Part shown: piece after piece, positions 44,445 through 55,832 of the stretch
Layout: the number at the start of each line of letters is the position of its first letter
Position numbering within the stretch: position 1 is the first letter of the stretch
Source of the DNA: JAXLYE01 sp046351595
Lineage (GTDB): Bacteria > Myxococcota_A > Polyangia > Palsa-1104 > JAEUJZ01
DNA: 64,000 nucleotides
Direction: 5' to 3'
Assembly (NCBI GenBank): GCA_046351595.1
Contig: JAXLYE010000014.1
Coordinates: forward strand, 1-64,000
Notes under the pieces: model-generated
Databases searched by the model: none
Told to the model about the DNA's origin: nothing
The model's input: the letters and a program-made list of their open reading frames with translations, nothing else
Made by a program: the position numbers and the translations under genes

Positions 44445-47400
44445 TCAGCAGCGCAGCATCCACACGTTGCCGAGGACGTCGCCCGCGAAGATCCAGCCCG
44501 CCGCGGCGCGCACCGAGAAGAATCCGGCCGGCGTGCCATGGACCGTCGCCAGGCACTCGCCCGAGTCCGCGTCCCAGACCTTGAGCGCGCCGTCCCCGCC
44601 CGCCGACACGACCCGCCGGCGCCCGTCGGCCGCGATCGGCAGCGCCGCGCACGCGTAGATCGGCGCGTGGTGCCCGCGCAGCACGTGCAGCGCCTGCCCG
44701 CTCGCCAGATCCCAGATCCGCAGCGTCTCATCGCCTGAGGCCGAGACCACGCGCGGCGGATCGCCGGGGCGCGCGGGCAGCACATCGCACGCGCTGATCC
44801 ACGCGGTGTGCCCGGCCAGCGTCGAGAGGTGCGCGCCGGTCGCGGCGTCCCACAGCTTCAGCGTGCTGTCCGCCGACGCCGACAGGACACGCACCGCGCC
44901 GCCGCCGGGCTGCGCCGCACCGACGACCATGCAGCGATCCACCGACGCCTTGTGCCCGTGCAGCACCTGCAGCTGCTGGCCGCTCGCCAGCTGCCAGATG
45001 CGCAGGGTCCCGTCGGCGGACGCCGAGACGACGCGCTCGCCGTCGGGCAGCACCGCGCACGTGGTCACGCTGTCGCTGTGCCCGACCAGGGACTTGAGCT
45101 GCTGGCCGGTGCGCGCGTCCCACAGCCGCACCGTGCCGTCCATCGCCGCCGAGAGCACGCGCGCCTCGCCGCCGCCGGTGTCGGGCAGCGCCGCGCAGCT
45201 TGAGACCCAGCCCGAGTGGCCCTGCATCGTCGCCAGCGCCTGCCCGGTCTCGAGGTCCCAGACCTTGAGCGTGGCGTCATACGACGCCGAAACCGCGCGC
45301 GGCCCGCGCCCCGGCGACTCGGGCAGCACCACGCACTCGTCGACGGAAGCGGCGTGCCCGCTGAGCGTGCGCAGGTGCCGGCCGGTCGCCACGTCCCACA
45401 GCTTCAGCGTCCGATCGCGCGACGCCGACAGCAGCCGCTTCCCGTCGGGCAGGAGCTGCAGCGCGGTCACGAAGCCCTGGTGCCCGGCGAGCGCGTGCAG
45501 GCGCTCGGCCATGTTCAGGTCCCAGACCTTGAGCGTGCCGTCGAGCGAGACCGAGACCGCGCGGTCCGTGCCCGCGCCCTCGCCGCGGCCGGGCGGAAGG
45601 AGCGCGCAGTCGGTGACCCAGCCGGCGTGCCCCTCGCAGACGCCGCGCGTGGTGCCGCCGTCGAGCTCACTCACCCGCAGCGTGCCGTCGAGCGACGCCG
45701 AGAGCAGGCGCCCGCCGGGCAGCTCGGCGCAGGCGCTGACCCCGTCGCCGTGGCCGCGCAGGGTCGCGCGCAGCGTCAGCGTGCCGTCGCCACCGGGCAG
45801 CGCGCCATCGGGCAGCCCAAAGACCTTGAGCGTGCCGTCGAGCGATGCCGTCACCAGCGCCCCGCTCGACAGCGGCAGCAGCTGGCTCACCGGCAGCGTG
45901 TGCATCGCTCCATCGGGCGCCGCGAGCCGCCCGACGAGCCGCCCGTCAGCGGCCCACAGCCGCAGCTGGCGGTCTTCGCTGGCGGCGACCACGCGCCCGT
46001 CGGGCAGCGCCGCCACGGCCAGCACCGCGACGCCGCCCTCGGACAGCGTGAGCAGCGGCGTGCCGCGCTCGTCCCAGAGCCGCACCCGCCCGTCGGAGCC
46101 GCCGGTCAGCAGCCGGCCGTCGGGCCGCGCCCACAGCGTGTGCACCGCGCCGGCGTGGGCGCGCAGGGTCAGGTGCTCGCGGCCGGTCTGGAGCTCCCAG
46201 ATCTTCACCACGCCGTCGGCGCCCGCCGAGGCTGCGCGCCGGCCCGGCAGCCGCACCAGCGCGTGCACGGCGCCGTGGTGACCGGCCGCGGTAAAGCGCG
46301 CCCGCGGCGCCCCCGCGAGCGTCCACAGCGCCACCGTGCCGTCGCTGCGCCCGATCAGCACCGCGGCCTCGGCGTCCGCCTCGGCGGGCAGCACCAGGCA
46401 GCGCTGCAGGCCGACCGGCTCGCCGTCGCGGGACGCCCCGCAATCGAGGCTGCGCCACAGCGCGCTGCCGTCCTGCTGCAGCGGCGACGCCAGGCGCACC
46501 GCCGGCAGCCCGCCCGGCCAGCGCAGCCGCGACTCGAGGTCCGCGGCGCTCCAGCCCTGGCAGAGGAGGCGGTTGTAGAGCAGCCCGGGCATCGCCTCGG
46601 GCTCGCGCCGCAGCCAGTACGCCTCGCGCCGCACCGCGCGGCCGAGGTCCTGCACCACCGCCACGAGCGCCGCCCGCCCGGCCGCATCGCCGCCGCTCGT
46701 CAGCGGGGCGTGCTCGGGAGACAGCGCGTCGGCGGCCTCGCGCAAGAGCGTCGCGACCGACTCGACCGACAGCTCGCGCGTGGCCAGCGTCAGGAAGCCG
46801 ACGTCCAAGAGCTGCGCCGCGGCGCCGACCAGATCGCCCGCGAGCAGGCGGTGCACCGGGCCGTGGCGCAGCGCGTAGCGGCGTATTAAGAGAAGGGGAG
46901 GGTTGCTGGCCTCGCCCGTCCGCGGGACGCCGGCGCCGCCGGGCAGCGGCCACGGACACAGCGCCTCGACGATGGCCTGGTGCGCGGCGAGCTGCTGCTG
47001 CGCCCAGTCGGGGCCGGCCTCGCCGCGCAGGAAGTCCCGCAGCGACTCCTGCAGGCGCAGCCACGGCGGCACCGGCTCGGGCCCGGGCCGGCTCTCGCCG
47101 CTCGTCGGTGGCAGCGGCGCGATCGCCGGCCGCGCCAGCCGCAGCAGCGCGGCCACGTCCGCCCCGCTGCCCAAAAGCCGCTCCAGCATCGCCGCCGGCA
47201 GGGGCGCCCGGGCCGCGTGCAAGAGCGCCAGCCCGCGCCCGACCAGCCCGCCCGCGCCGTTGGGCAGCACCTGCCAGGTCCGCCACAGCTCGGCCCACAG
47301 CGAGCGCAGCCCGCGCGGCACGCGCGCAAGGGTCCGCTGCTCGGGCGGAATCGTCAGGAACAGCGCCCGCACCAGCGCGGCGTGCAGCAGGTTGCCGTCG

Positions 47401-48200
47401 GCGCGCACCGCGGCCTCGCGCCACACCGCCTCGGGCAGGCGCGGCACCAATCGCTCGGCGTGGTGCTTCCAGAACGCCATCACCGCGGCCTCGCCCTGCC
47501 AGCGCGGGTCCTCGAGGTCGACGTCGACGCCGTCGCTCAGCCCGAGCTCGGTCAGCGGCTCGCGCGAGTCCGCGGCGCACAGCACCGCCACCGCGTCGGG
47601 CAGCGGCTGCGGCAAGAGGCGCAAAAGGCGCAGCTCGCCGGCCTCGTCCCCGGGCTCGGGCCCGCGCACCGCGTCGATGCCGTCGACCACCAGCACCAGG
47701 CGCTGCTTGCTCGCGGCCAGCGCGGTCGCGGCCACGCGCGACAAGAGCTCGCACAGGCGCGCCTCGGGCACGGCCTGCGGATCCCGGCACTCGGGGTACA
47801 TCGCCTCGATCTGCTCGGCCAGCGCCGTCGCCACCTCGGCGGCCGAGGTCCCCAGCGTCGCCCCGGCCTCGCGGCGCAGGAACACGTGCGGCACGCGGCG
47901 CGCCTCTTGCTGCGGCCGCTTGCCCAGCAGCCGTGACAGCAGGCCCGGCTTGCTCTGGCTCGACGGAGGCGGCCCACCGCGCGCGCCCTGCTCGAGATCC
48001 TGCACGTACTGCGACAGCAGCGCGCTCTTGCCCCGCCCCGGCTCGCCGCGCAGGCGCACGACCTTCTGCGCCTGCTCGAACAGCAGCCGATCGAGCTCGC
48101 GCAGCACGCCGTCGCGGCCGAGGCACAGGGCGTGCTCGGCGCGCTCGTCGGGAGGTATCCAGGCCGGCTGGGGCTGTTGGGAACGGACCGCCTCGCTCAT
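44445..48200 (-). CDS. STAND-type NTPase with WD40 repeats
   Basis: A 1251-residue protein. N-terminal NTPase: Walker A GEPGRGKS (52-59) and Walker B RLVLVVDGIDAV (about 167-178). A helical winged-helix/TPR-like region follows to about 590. The C-terminal half has 14 WD40 repeats of about 40 residues (for example GHQGFVTALQLLPDGKRLLS, SASRDRTLKLWDVATGR), enough for two seven-bladed propellers, plus a partial last blade. The fold suits a ligand-sensing switch in which the propellers bind a partner and the NTPase oligomerises. No effector domain such as TIR, protease or nuclease is present at the N-terminus, which is odd for the class. Gap of 98 bp to the SPFH gene upstream on the same strand suggests an operon. 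Confidence 0.88.
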   Translation of the reverse strand: MSEAVRSQQPQPAWIPPDERAEHALCLGRDGVLRELDRLLFEQAQKVVRLRGEPGRGKSALLSQYVQDLEQGARGGPPPSSQSKPGLLSRLLGKRPQQEARRVPHVFLRREAGATLGTSAAEVATALAEQIEAMYPECRDPQAVPEARLCELLSRVAATALAASKQRLVLVVDGIDAVRGPEPGDEAGELRLLRLLPQPLPDAVAVLCAADSREPLTELGLSDGVDVDLEDPRWQGEAAVMAFWKHHAERLVPRLPEAVWREAAVRADGNLLHAALVRALFLTIPPEQRTLARVPRGLRSLWAELWRTWQVLPNGAGGLVGRGLALLHAARAPLPAAMLERLLGSGADVAALLRLARPAIAPLPPTSGESRPGPEPVPPWLRLQESLRDFLRGEAGPDWAQQQLAAHQAIVEALCPWPLPGGAGVPRTGEASNPPLLLIRRYALRHGPVHRLLAGDLVGAAAQLLDVGFLTLATRELSVESVATLLREAADALSPEHAPLTSGGDAAGRAALVAVVQDLGRAVRREAYWLRREPEAMPGLLYNRLLCQGWSAADLESRLRWPGGLPAVRLASPLQQDGSALWRSLDCGASRDGEPVGLQRCLVLPAEADAEAAVLIGRSDGTVALWTLAGAPRARFTAAGHHGAVHALVRLPGRRAASAGADGVVKIWELQTGREHLTLRAHAGAVHTLWARPDGRLLTGGSDGRVRLWDERGTPLLTLSEGGVAVLAVAALPDGRVVAASEDRQLRLWAADGRLVGRLAAPDGAMHTLPVSQLLPLSSGALVTASLDGTLKVFGLPDGALPGGDGTLTLRATLRGHGDGVSACAELPGGRLLSASLDGTLRVSELDGGTTRGVCEGHAGWVTDCALLPPGRGEGAGTDRAVSVSLDGTLKVWDLNMAERLHALAGHQGFVTALQLLPDGKRLLSASRDRTLKLWDVATGRHLRTLSGHAASVDECVVLPESPGRGPRAVSASYDATLKVWDLETGQALATMQGHSGWVSSCAALPDTGGGEARVLSAAMDGTVRLWDARTGQQLKSLVGHSDSVTTCAVLPDGERVVSASADGTLRIWQLASGQQLQVLHGHKASVDRCMVVGAAQPGGGAVRVLSASADSTLKLWDAATGAHLSTLAGHTAWISACDVLPARPGDPPRVVSASGDETLRIWDLASGQALHVLRGHHAPIYACAALPIAADGRRRVVSAGGDGALKVWDADSGECLATVHGTPAGFFSVRAAAGWIFAGDVLGNVWMLRC

Positions 48201-48298
48201 GCGCGGCAGCTTATACGGCTTGTCCCTACGGAATGAAATGGAGCATTGAGCAGCGCCCTTCCCGGTCCAGCACAGGGCGGGCGTCGAGGGCTGGGCCG

Positions 48299-49888
48299 CT
48301 AGCGCCGCGGCTCGGGCTTGCTCTCGTCGCTGCGCGGCCCTTGGGACGGCGGAGGCGGCGGCGGCGCCTGGCTGAGCCGCGCCGGATCGAGCCCGAAGGT
48401 CTTGGCCACCGTCAGCACCTGCCCGATCGCCTGCCCGACGAGGTTGAGCGGACCGCCGTCCTCGCCGCCGCTGAGCTGGGTGTAGTTGATGGTCCCGAAG
48501 CTCTGCTTGAAGGCCGAGGCGATGTGCGGCAGCCCCTGCGTGATGAGCTCGCGCAGCGCGCGGCTCTGGTTGACCAGCGCCTCGATCTCGGCCGCCGCAC
48601 GCTGCTGCGCGGCCTCGGTCTCGGCCTCCAGGCGCTTGATCTCGGTTTCGCGGCGGCGGTTCTCCTGCTCGAAGGTCGACTTCTGCTGCGAAAGGCTCAG
48701 AGACACCTGCTGCGCCATCTGCTTGCGCGCGGCATCGAGCTCCAGCTTGCGCAGCTCGGCGCGGTGGCTCTGCTCGGCGAGCTCGACCTCGGTGGCCAGC
48801 GTCGACAGCTCGGCCTGCGCCGCGGCGACCCGCTTCTGCTCCTGCAGCTTGAGGTTCGCAAGCTCGGACTCGAGCCGGTGGTGCAGGCTCTTGGCATCGA
48901 GCGCCGCCTTGGACTCGGCCTGCCGCAGCGCGATGCCCTCCTCCAGGAGGATCTTCTTCTTGGCCATCGCGTCGCGGCGCTCCAGCTCGTCGACGGCGAC
49001 GCGGGCCTTGGCCTGCTCGGCGCGCAGCTGCTCGGCGGCCTCGCGCTCGGCGGCGTCGGCCTCGGCCTTGGCCTTGAGCATGCGCGTCTCGCGCTGCGTC
49101 TGGATCACGGACTCGGCGGTCTGCCGCTCGGTCAGCGAGCGCGTCTCGGCGACCTTCTGCCCGCGCGTAAGGTCCGCGAGCTCGGCGCGCATCGCGATCT
49201 CGGCGCGGTAGGGCGCCTGCAGGTGCTTGAACACCGAGTCGCTGAGGATCTTTACGTCCTGGATCTCGATGGTGTCGATGACCACGCCCCAGCCCTGCTC
49301 GGTGCTGTCCTCGGGGCGGCCGGTGCCGGCGACGACCGGCGCGATCTCCTGCATGAGGAACGTCGCCAGCGCCTCCTTGCGCTGCATCAGGCACTGGTCC
49401 AGCGTCAGGTTCGCGATGAGCCGGCGCGAGGCGCCGATGAACATCTCGCGCATGGTGTCGGCCAGCTTCTCGCTCGCACGCTCGCCGTAGGTGAAGTTGA
49501 GCATGCGGTAGGCGATCTCGGGGTGCGCGATGCGGTAGACGGCGATGCCGCTGACCTGCACGCCGACGCGCTCGCGCGTGATCTGGTCGGCGACGAACTC
49601 CAGCTGCTGCAGAGTCGTCGGGATGATGGCCACGGCCTGCCACGGCCACTTCCACACGCGCATGCCCTGGCCCGAGCGCCGCAGGTCGATCCGGCCCTCC
49701 TTCACAGAGACCAGGAACTCGCTCGGCTTGGCGGTGATGAAGCCCCAGCGCTTGAGCTTCGCCGGATCCTCGATCGGCTTGCCGCGGCGCCAGCCGTCGT
49801 CGTAGCGCGGCGTCACCTCGACGACCGGCGTGCTGCTGCTGGCGACTTCCTTCTTCACGATCTTCTGCGGCGCGGTGAGGCTGCTCAT
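48299..49888 (-). CDS. SPFH/band 7 (flotillin-like) protein
   Basis: A 529-residue protein. The SPFH domain (about 55-230) includes AVAIIPTTLQQLEFVADQIT, RVGVQVSGIAVYRIAHPE and GWGVVIDTIEIQDVKI. A long coiled coil follows (about 240-460, very rich in Ala, Glu, Arg, Lys), and a Pro-rich tail (APPPPPPSQG). No clear N-terminal membrane helix is present, so it may associate peripherally with membrane. Flotillins scaffold membrane microdomains. It probably forms an operon with the downstream STAND-WD40 gene, a combination I have not seen described. The ATG at 49888 is preceded by AAGGAGG. Confidence 0.88.
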   Translation of the reverse strand: MSSLTAPQKIVKKEVASSSTPVVEVTPRYDDGWRRGKPIEDPAKLKRWGFITAKPSEFLVSVKEGRIDLRRSGQGMRVWKWPWQAVAIIPTTLQQLEFVADQITRERVGVQVSGIAVYRIAHPEIAYRMLNFTYGERASEKLADTMREMFIGASRRLIANLTLDQCLMQRKEALATFLMQEIAPVVAGTGRPEDSTEQGWGVVIDTIEIQDVKILSDSVFKHLQAPYRAEIAMRAELADLTRGQKVAETRSLTERQTAESVIQTQRETRMLKAKAEADAAEREAAEQLRAEQAKARVAVDELERRDAMAKKKILLEEGIALRQAESKAALDAKSLHHRLESELANLKLQEQKRVAAAQAELSTLATEVELAEQSHRAELRKLELDAARKQMAQQVSLSLSQQKSTFEQENRRRETEIKRLEAETEAAQQRAAAEIEALVNQSRALRELITQGLPHIASAFKQSFGTINYTQLSGGEDGGPLNLVGQAIGQVLTVAKTFGLDPARLSQAPPPPPPSQGPRSDESKPEPRR

Positions 49889-50241
49889 GACGTCCTCCTT
49901 GGGAACGCAGCGAGATACAGCAGGGCCCGTACCAAGCCGCCCGGGCGCGTCCCTTTGGGCGGCTCCTCGTCGACGCGGTCGGTCGGGGCGGGGCCGTGCG
50001 GGCGTGGGCTGTGCGCCAGGCTGGATCACGTGATCCAAAACGGGGCAGGGGAGGCGGCTAAGGGTGCGAAGCCGCGTGAACCAGGCCGCGGCCCATGCGC
50101 CAAAACAGAGCAGGCCGCACGAGCCGGAGCGCGTGATGCGTGCCGCAGGCCGGATGCGCTGGCGCGCGGCCCAGACGCAAGGACCGGACGCAAAAAGACG
50201 ATCGCCGCTAAAATGACCGCAGCGAGAAAGCGGAGGCGATC
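49889..50241. other. Divergent spacer between SPFH and OmpA genes
   Basis: No gene is visible. The stretch is GC-rich and low in structure apart from a perfect 16-bp palindrome at 50022-50037 (reported separately). It must hold promoters for both divergent genes; no consensus boxes could be fixed by eye. Confidence 0.4.
50022..50037. promoter_or_regulatory. Perfect 16-bp palindrome, possible operator
   Basis: TGGATCACGTGATCCA is a perfect palindrome. It lies about 134 bp upstream of the SPFH start (minus) and 205 bp upstream of the OmpA start (plus). Its length and symmetry suit a dimeric regulator binding site; the binding protein is unknown. Confidence 0.5.
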
Positions 50242-50811
50242 ATGTCGGCTCGTATCGGGATGCGGCTCGCGCGCTGGGTGCGCGCCGGGCTGGTGGCGGG
50301 GCTCGTGGCGGGCGTCGTTTTGGGGTGGGGCGCGCCCGCGCGCGCGGACGATGCGCCGCCGCCCCGGAGGCAGTATCAGATCGAGAACAACCGCCTGGTG
50401 ACGCCGGGCCCGGTACTGTTCCAGACCGGCAGCGACAAGCTCAAGCCCGAGAGCGAGGCGGCGCTCGAGCACGTCAAGGCGTACCTCGCGGACAAGACGT
50501 ACATCTCGACGCTGCGCATCGAGGTGCACGGCGACAACCAGGGCGATCCGCAGAAGAACCAGGCCCTGACCGAGCAGCGGGCGGTGGCGGTGGCGCGGGC
50601 GCTCATCAAAAAGGGCGTCGACTGCAAGCGGCTGCTCGCGGTCGGCTTCGGCGACAGCAAGCCCGTCGCCGACAACCGCACGCCCGAGGGCCGCGCAGAG
50701 AACCGGAGGGTGTCCTTCATCAACGCGGCGCTGCGCGGACGCCCCATCGGCGGCATGCCCCTCGACGGCGGCGGCCGCAGCGCGAGCGCGGATCTCTGCG
50801 CGGCGAAGTAG
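50242..50811 (+). CDS. OmpA-family periplasmic protein
   Basis: A 189-residue protein. The signal peptide has a long Val/Ala/Gly core (WVRAGLVAGLVAGVVLGWGA) and cleavage near ARADD. The rest is an OmpA-C domain (GPVLFQTGSDKLKPESEAAL, LRIEVHGDNQG, QKNQALTEQRAVAVARALI, RAENRRVSFI), which binds peptidoglycan. It lacks a lipobox, so it is soluble in the periplasm or associated via other contacts. The gene is divergent from the SPFH gene and convergent with the phosphomannomutase gene. Confidence 0.88.
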   Translation: MSARIGMRLARWVRAGLVAGLVAGVVLGWGAPARADDAPPPRRQYQIENNRLVTPGPVLFQTGSDKLKPESEAALEHVKAYLADKTYISTLRIEVHGDNQGDPQKNQALTEQRAVAVARALIKKGVDCKRLLAVGFGDSKPVADNRTPEGRAENRRVSFINAALRGRPIGGMPLDGGGRSASADLCAAK

Positions 50812-50833
50812 CCGGGCGCGGTGGCCGCCGGGC

Positions 50834-52231
50834 TCAGTGACCGGCGGCGCGGTGGCCGCCGATTAGGGACTCGACACGCGCACGCTTCTCGTCGCGCAGC
50901 TCGGGCGTGCGCGCCTCCAGGTTGAGGCGCAGCACGGGCTCGGTGTTGCTCGCGCGGACGTTGCACCACCAGTCCGAGAAGCGCAGCGTGATGCCGTCGA
51001 GCCGCGCCAGCTCGGCGTCGGGGAACGCGGCCACGAGCCTCTGGATGCAGGCGTCCTTGTCCTCGACCTCGAAGTTGATCTCGCCGGTGGCGAAGTAGCG
51101 GTCGAAGGGCGCCATGATCTCGCTGACCCGGCCGCCGCGCTGGCCGAGCACCGCGAGCACGTGCAGCATCGCCAGCTCGCCGTTGTCGGTGAAGAAGGCG
51201 TCGCGGAAGTAGAAGTGCCCGGACAGCTCGCCGGCGAAGACGGCGTCGGTCGCGCGCATGTTCTGCTTGATGAAGCTGTGGCCGACACGGCTCTCCAGCG
51301 GCTTGCCGCCGAGGCGCAGGATCTCGTCGCGCACGACCCACGAGCTGCGCAGGTCGTAGATGACGGTGCTGCCCGGGGCGCGCCGCAGGAACTCGCCGGC
51401 GAGCAGCGCGGTGATGCGGTCGCTCGGGATGATCTCGCCGCGCTCGTCGACGAACATCACGCGGTCGCCGTCGCCGTCGAAGGCGATGCCGAGGTCGGCC
51501 TTGACCTCGCGCACCTTCGCCTGCAGGTCGCGCATGTTGCGCGGGTCGAGCGGGTTCGGCTCGTGGTTGGGGAACGAGCCGTCGACCTCGAAGAACAGCG
51601 GCGTCACCTGACACGGCAGCTGCGCGAGCAGGCCGGGCAGCATGCCGCCCATCATGCCGTTGCCGGTGTCGATGACCAGCGAGAACGGCTTGATCGAGGC
51701 GCCGGCCGGGATCTGGCTGAGCAGCCAGCGGTGGTAGTCGGCCTGGATGTCGACCTGCTTGAGCCGGCCGCGGGTCGCGCCGCCGTTTGCGGTGCCGGCG
51801 CTGCCCGCGGCGCCCGTGGCGTTTGGTCCGGCGCTGCCCTGGGCCGCGACGCGGCGCTCGATCTCGCCGATGCCGGTGTCGTAGCTGACCGGGGCCGCGC
51901 CCTTGCCGCTGATCTTGCAGCCGTTGTAGCGGGCCGGGTTGTGGCTCGCCGTGATCATGATCGCGCCGTCGGTGCCGAGCGTGTTGACCGCCCAGTACGA
52001 CATCGGCGTGTCGCACTGGCCGATGTCGAAGACGTCGCAGCCGCGGGCCAGCACCGCCTCGATCAGCGACGAGGACAGGCTGCTGCCGGACTGCCGCATG
52101 TCGCGGCCGACGACAAGGCTCCTGGCTCCCAGCACGTCGACCGCGGCCGCGCCGATGCCAGCGGCGAGCGGCTCGTTGATCTGGTCGGGGTAGGTGCCAC
52201 GGATGTCATACGCCTTGAAGATGCCGGCCAT
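50834..52231 (-). CDS. manB: Phosphomannomutase/phosphoglucomutase
   Basis: A 465-residue alpha-D-phosphohexomutase. Motifs in order: IFKAYDIRGTYP at the start, active-site phosphoserine loop ITASHNPARYNG, metal loop DGDGDRVMFVDE, sugar-selectivity loop and C-terminal phosphate-binding RASNTEPVLRLNLEAR. It interconverts mannose 6-phosphate and mannose 1-phosphate (and often glucose phosphates) for GDP-mannose and exopolysaccharide synthesis. A 28-residue Ala/Gly-rich insertion (AAQGSAGPNATGAAGSAGTA...) follows the phosphoserine domain and is unusual. The start is the ATG at 52231. The symbol is given for enzyme type; dual specificity cannot be excluded. Confidence 0.9.
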   Translation of the reverse strand: MAGIFKAYDIRGTYPDQINEPLAAGIGAAAVDVLGARSLVVGRDMRQSGSSLSSSLIEAVLARGCDVFDIGQCDTPMSYWAVNTLGTDGAIMITASHNPARYNGCKISGKGAAPVSYDTGIGEIERRVAAQGSAGPNATGAAGSAGTANGGATRGRLKQVDIQADYHRWLLSQIPAGASIKPFSLVIDTGNGMMGGMLPGLLAQLPCQVTPLFFEVDGSFPNHEPNPLDPRNMRDLQAKVREVKADLGIAFDGDGDRVMFVDERGEIIPSDRITALLAGEFLRRAPGSTVIYDLRSSWVVRDEILRLGGKPLESRVGHSFIKQNMRATDAVFAGELSGHFYFRDAFFTDNGELAMLHVLAVLGQRGGRVSEIMAPFDRYFATGEINFEVEDKDACIQRLVAAFPDAELARLDGITLRFSDWWCNVRASNTEPVLRLNLEARTPELRDEKRARVESLIGGHRAAGH

Positions 52232-52470
52232 GCGCGTCTCCTGTTCGAGCGAGGGGGGGGAGGCTCCGACGGGCGCCCGCGCGGGCGGCCCGAGAGAGCC
52301 TGGGCTGTTGACGACAGCGGACCCCGGTTCTTGATGAATTGTGAAGGGCCGCGGCGGGACGGCCACCGCGGTGAGGTCCGGAGGGCGAGGCCGGGGTCAC
52401 CCCGACGGGGGCGGGCCGCAAGCCGGGGACGGGCCTCGAGCGAGCCGGGCCGCGGGCCGCGGCGAGCGGG

Positions 52471-53412
52471 CTACTTCTTGGCCGGCGGCGGCGGCGTGCC
52501 CGCCTTGCTCTGGTTGTACTCGCGGTTCACGCGCTCCTGGATGCGCTTCTGCTCGACCGACGGCACCGCGCGCTTGCCCACGACCTCGTCGATGATGTCG
52601 GCGTTCGGGTCGGTCTGCGAGTCGCCGGTGGTCACCTGCTCGACGACCTTGGCGTTGGTGTGGCGGACGCGCGGCGGGCTGTTCTTCTGGCGATCCTTCT
52701 CGACCTGCGGGTACACCGACTTCTGCAGGAGCGACAGGCAGAAGTTGTTGTAGAAGGTCGTGAAGTCGTAGGCGCGCAGCTGGTAGTCGCCGGCCGGCGG
52801 GAACTCGAAGTAGTCGACCGCGACCTCGTCCTCGCCGGTGATGCGGGCGCGGTAGGCCATGGTCGCCTTGCCGTAGCGGTTCTGCATCACCTCGACGAAG
52901 TCCTCGAACGCGAGGCCCTTGGCCTTGGCCGCGTTGAGCACGACGAACTGCTTGTAGAGCTTCTCGTTCCAGAAGAACAGGAAGCGGCGCTGATCCTGCT
53001 CCCACATGACCAGCATCGACTCGTTGTTCTTGTGGCCGAACTCACGGTCGACGATGGAGACGTCCCAGCCCGTCTTCTGCCCGTTGAAGCGGACGTACGA
53101 GTTGCGCATCTGCTCGACGGCGTCGCGCATCTCCTTGCGCACGCGATCCTGCTCGGCGGGGTCGGGCTGGTCGCGGATCTTGGGCTCGAAGCGGGTGCGG
53201 ATGTCCTTCTCGATCAGGTCCATCACCTCTTGCGGCGTCATGCCCCACTTGAACTTGCCGGCCAGCTCGCTGATGGCGCGGCTCGACGCCTCGGCCGAGA
53301 CCGTGGGCTTGGCAGGGGCCTTGGCGGGGGCGGCAAGGGCCGAGGTGGCGCCGGCGCAGAGCAGGGCCGCGCACAGCACGCCGCGGAGGACAGGGACCGG
53401 GTGGGCTCGCAT
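52471..53412 (-). CDS. Secreted hypothetical protein
   Basis: A 313-residue protein with a signal peptide MRAHPVPVLRGVLCAALLCA and a SALAAPA-type cleavage site. The mature protein is mostly helical and charged (QEVMDLIEKDIRTRFEPKIR, RKEMRDAVEQMRNSYVRF), with a Tyr/Phe-rich centre (AVDYFEFPPAGDYQLRAYDF, TFYNNFCLSLLQ) and a Lys/Pro tail. I do not recognise the family. It is probably periplasmic. The start faces the kinase gene across the 95-bp tandem element. Confidence 0.65.
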   Translation of the reverse strand: MRAHPVPVLRGVLCAALLCAGATSALAAPAKAPAKPTVSAEASSRAISELAGKFKWGMTPQEVMDLIEKDIRTRFEPKIRDQPDPAEQDRVRKEMRDAVEQMRNSYVRFNGQKTGWDVSIVDREFGHKNNESMLVMWEQDQRRFLFFWNEKLYKQFVVLNAAKAKGLAFEDFVEVMQNRYGKATMAYRARITGEDEVAVDYFEFPPAGDYQLRAYDFTTFYNNFCLSLLQKSVYPQVEKDRQKNSPPRVRHTNAKVVEQVTTGDSQTDPNADIIDEVVGKRAVPSVEQKRIQERVNREYNQSKAGTPPPPAKK

Positions 53413-53515
53413 CGTCGTTCGTCTCCTAGCTGCTTCCAAGTACCATACCAAAGCCCGCGAAGCTATACCGTCATTCCGTCGGCACGGCGCCGGCGGGCGC
53501 AGTCGGTTACGCCGC

Positions 53516-53735
53516 GTGAGGGGGCACGGGAAGGTGCGCGTCGTCAATGTCCGATCCTCAACCCGCGCGGGAAGCGCGCGGCATGGGGGAGGCTCACCCG
53601 GCTCGGCCGAGTGAGGGGGCACGGGAAGGTGCGCGTCGTCAATGTCCGATCCTCAACCCGCGCGGGAAGCGCGCGGCATGGGGGAGGCTCACTCGGCTCG
53701 GCCGAGTGAGGGGGCACGGGAAGGTGCCCCCCTGA
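53516..53735. repeat. 95-bp tandem repeat of a multi-hairpin element
   Basis: Two full copies (53516-53610 and 53611-53705) differ by one base; a third partial copy runs to about 53735. Each holds the stems CCGCGCG/CGCGCGG and CTCACTCGGC/GCCGAGTGAG (loop TCG; the first copy has one mismatch). The partial third copy ends in GGGGGCAC/GTGCCCCC. It is the same family as the element at 19423-19513. It fills the spacer between divergent genes (starts at 53412 and 53785). Confidence 0.88.
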
Positions 53736-53784
53736 AAGACGCTGCTGCTAGAGGTTTGTTCACGAGGGTGCTACAAACGAACTC

Positions 53785-55806
<2,022 letters not shown>

Positions 55807-55832
55807 GCCCGGCCGGCGCCGGGCGCCGCTCG

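Noticed and set aside
44445..49655. One open frame of 1736 codons running through both the WD40 and SPFH regions
   Set aside because: The upstream part is the wrong frame of the SPFH gene in GC-rich DNA; the conserved NTPase starts at 48200 and the SPFH gene has its own frame and ribosome site.
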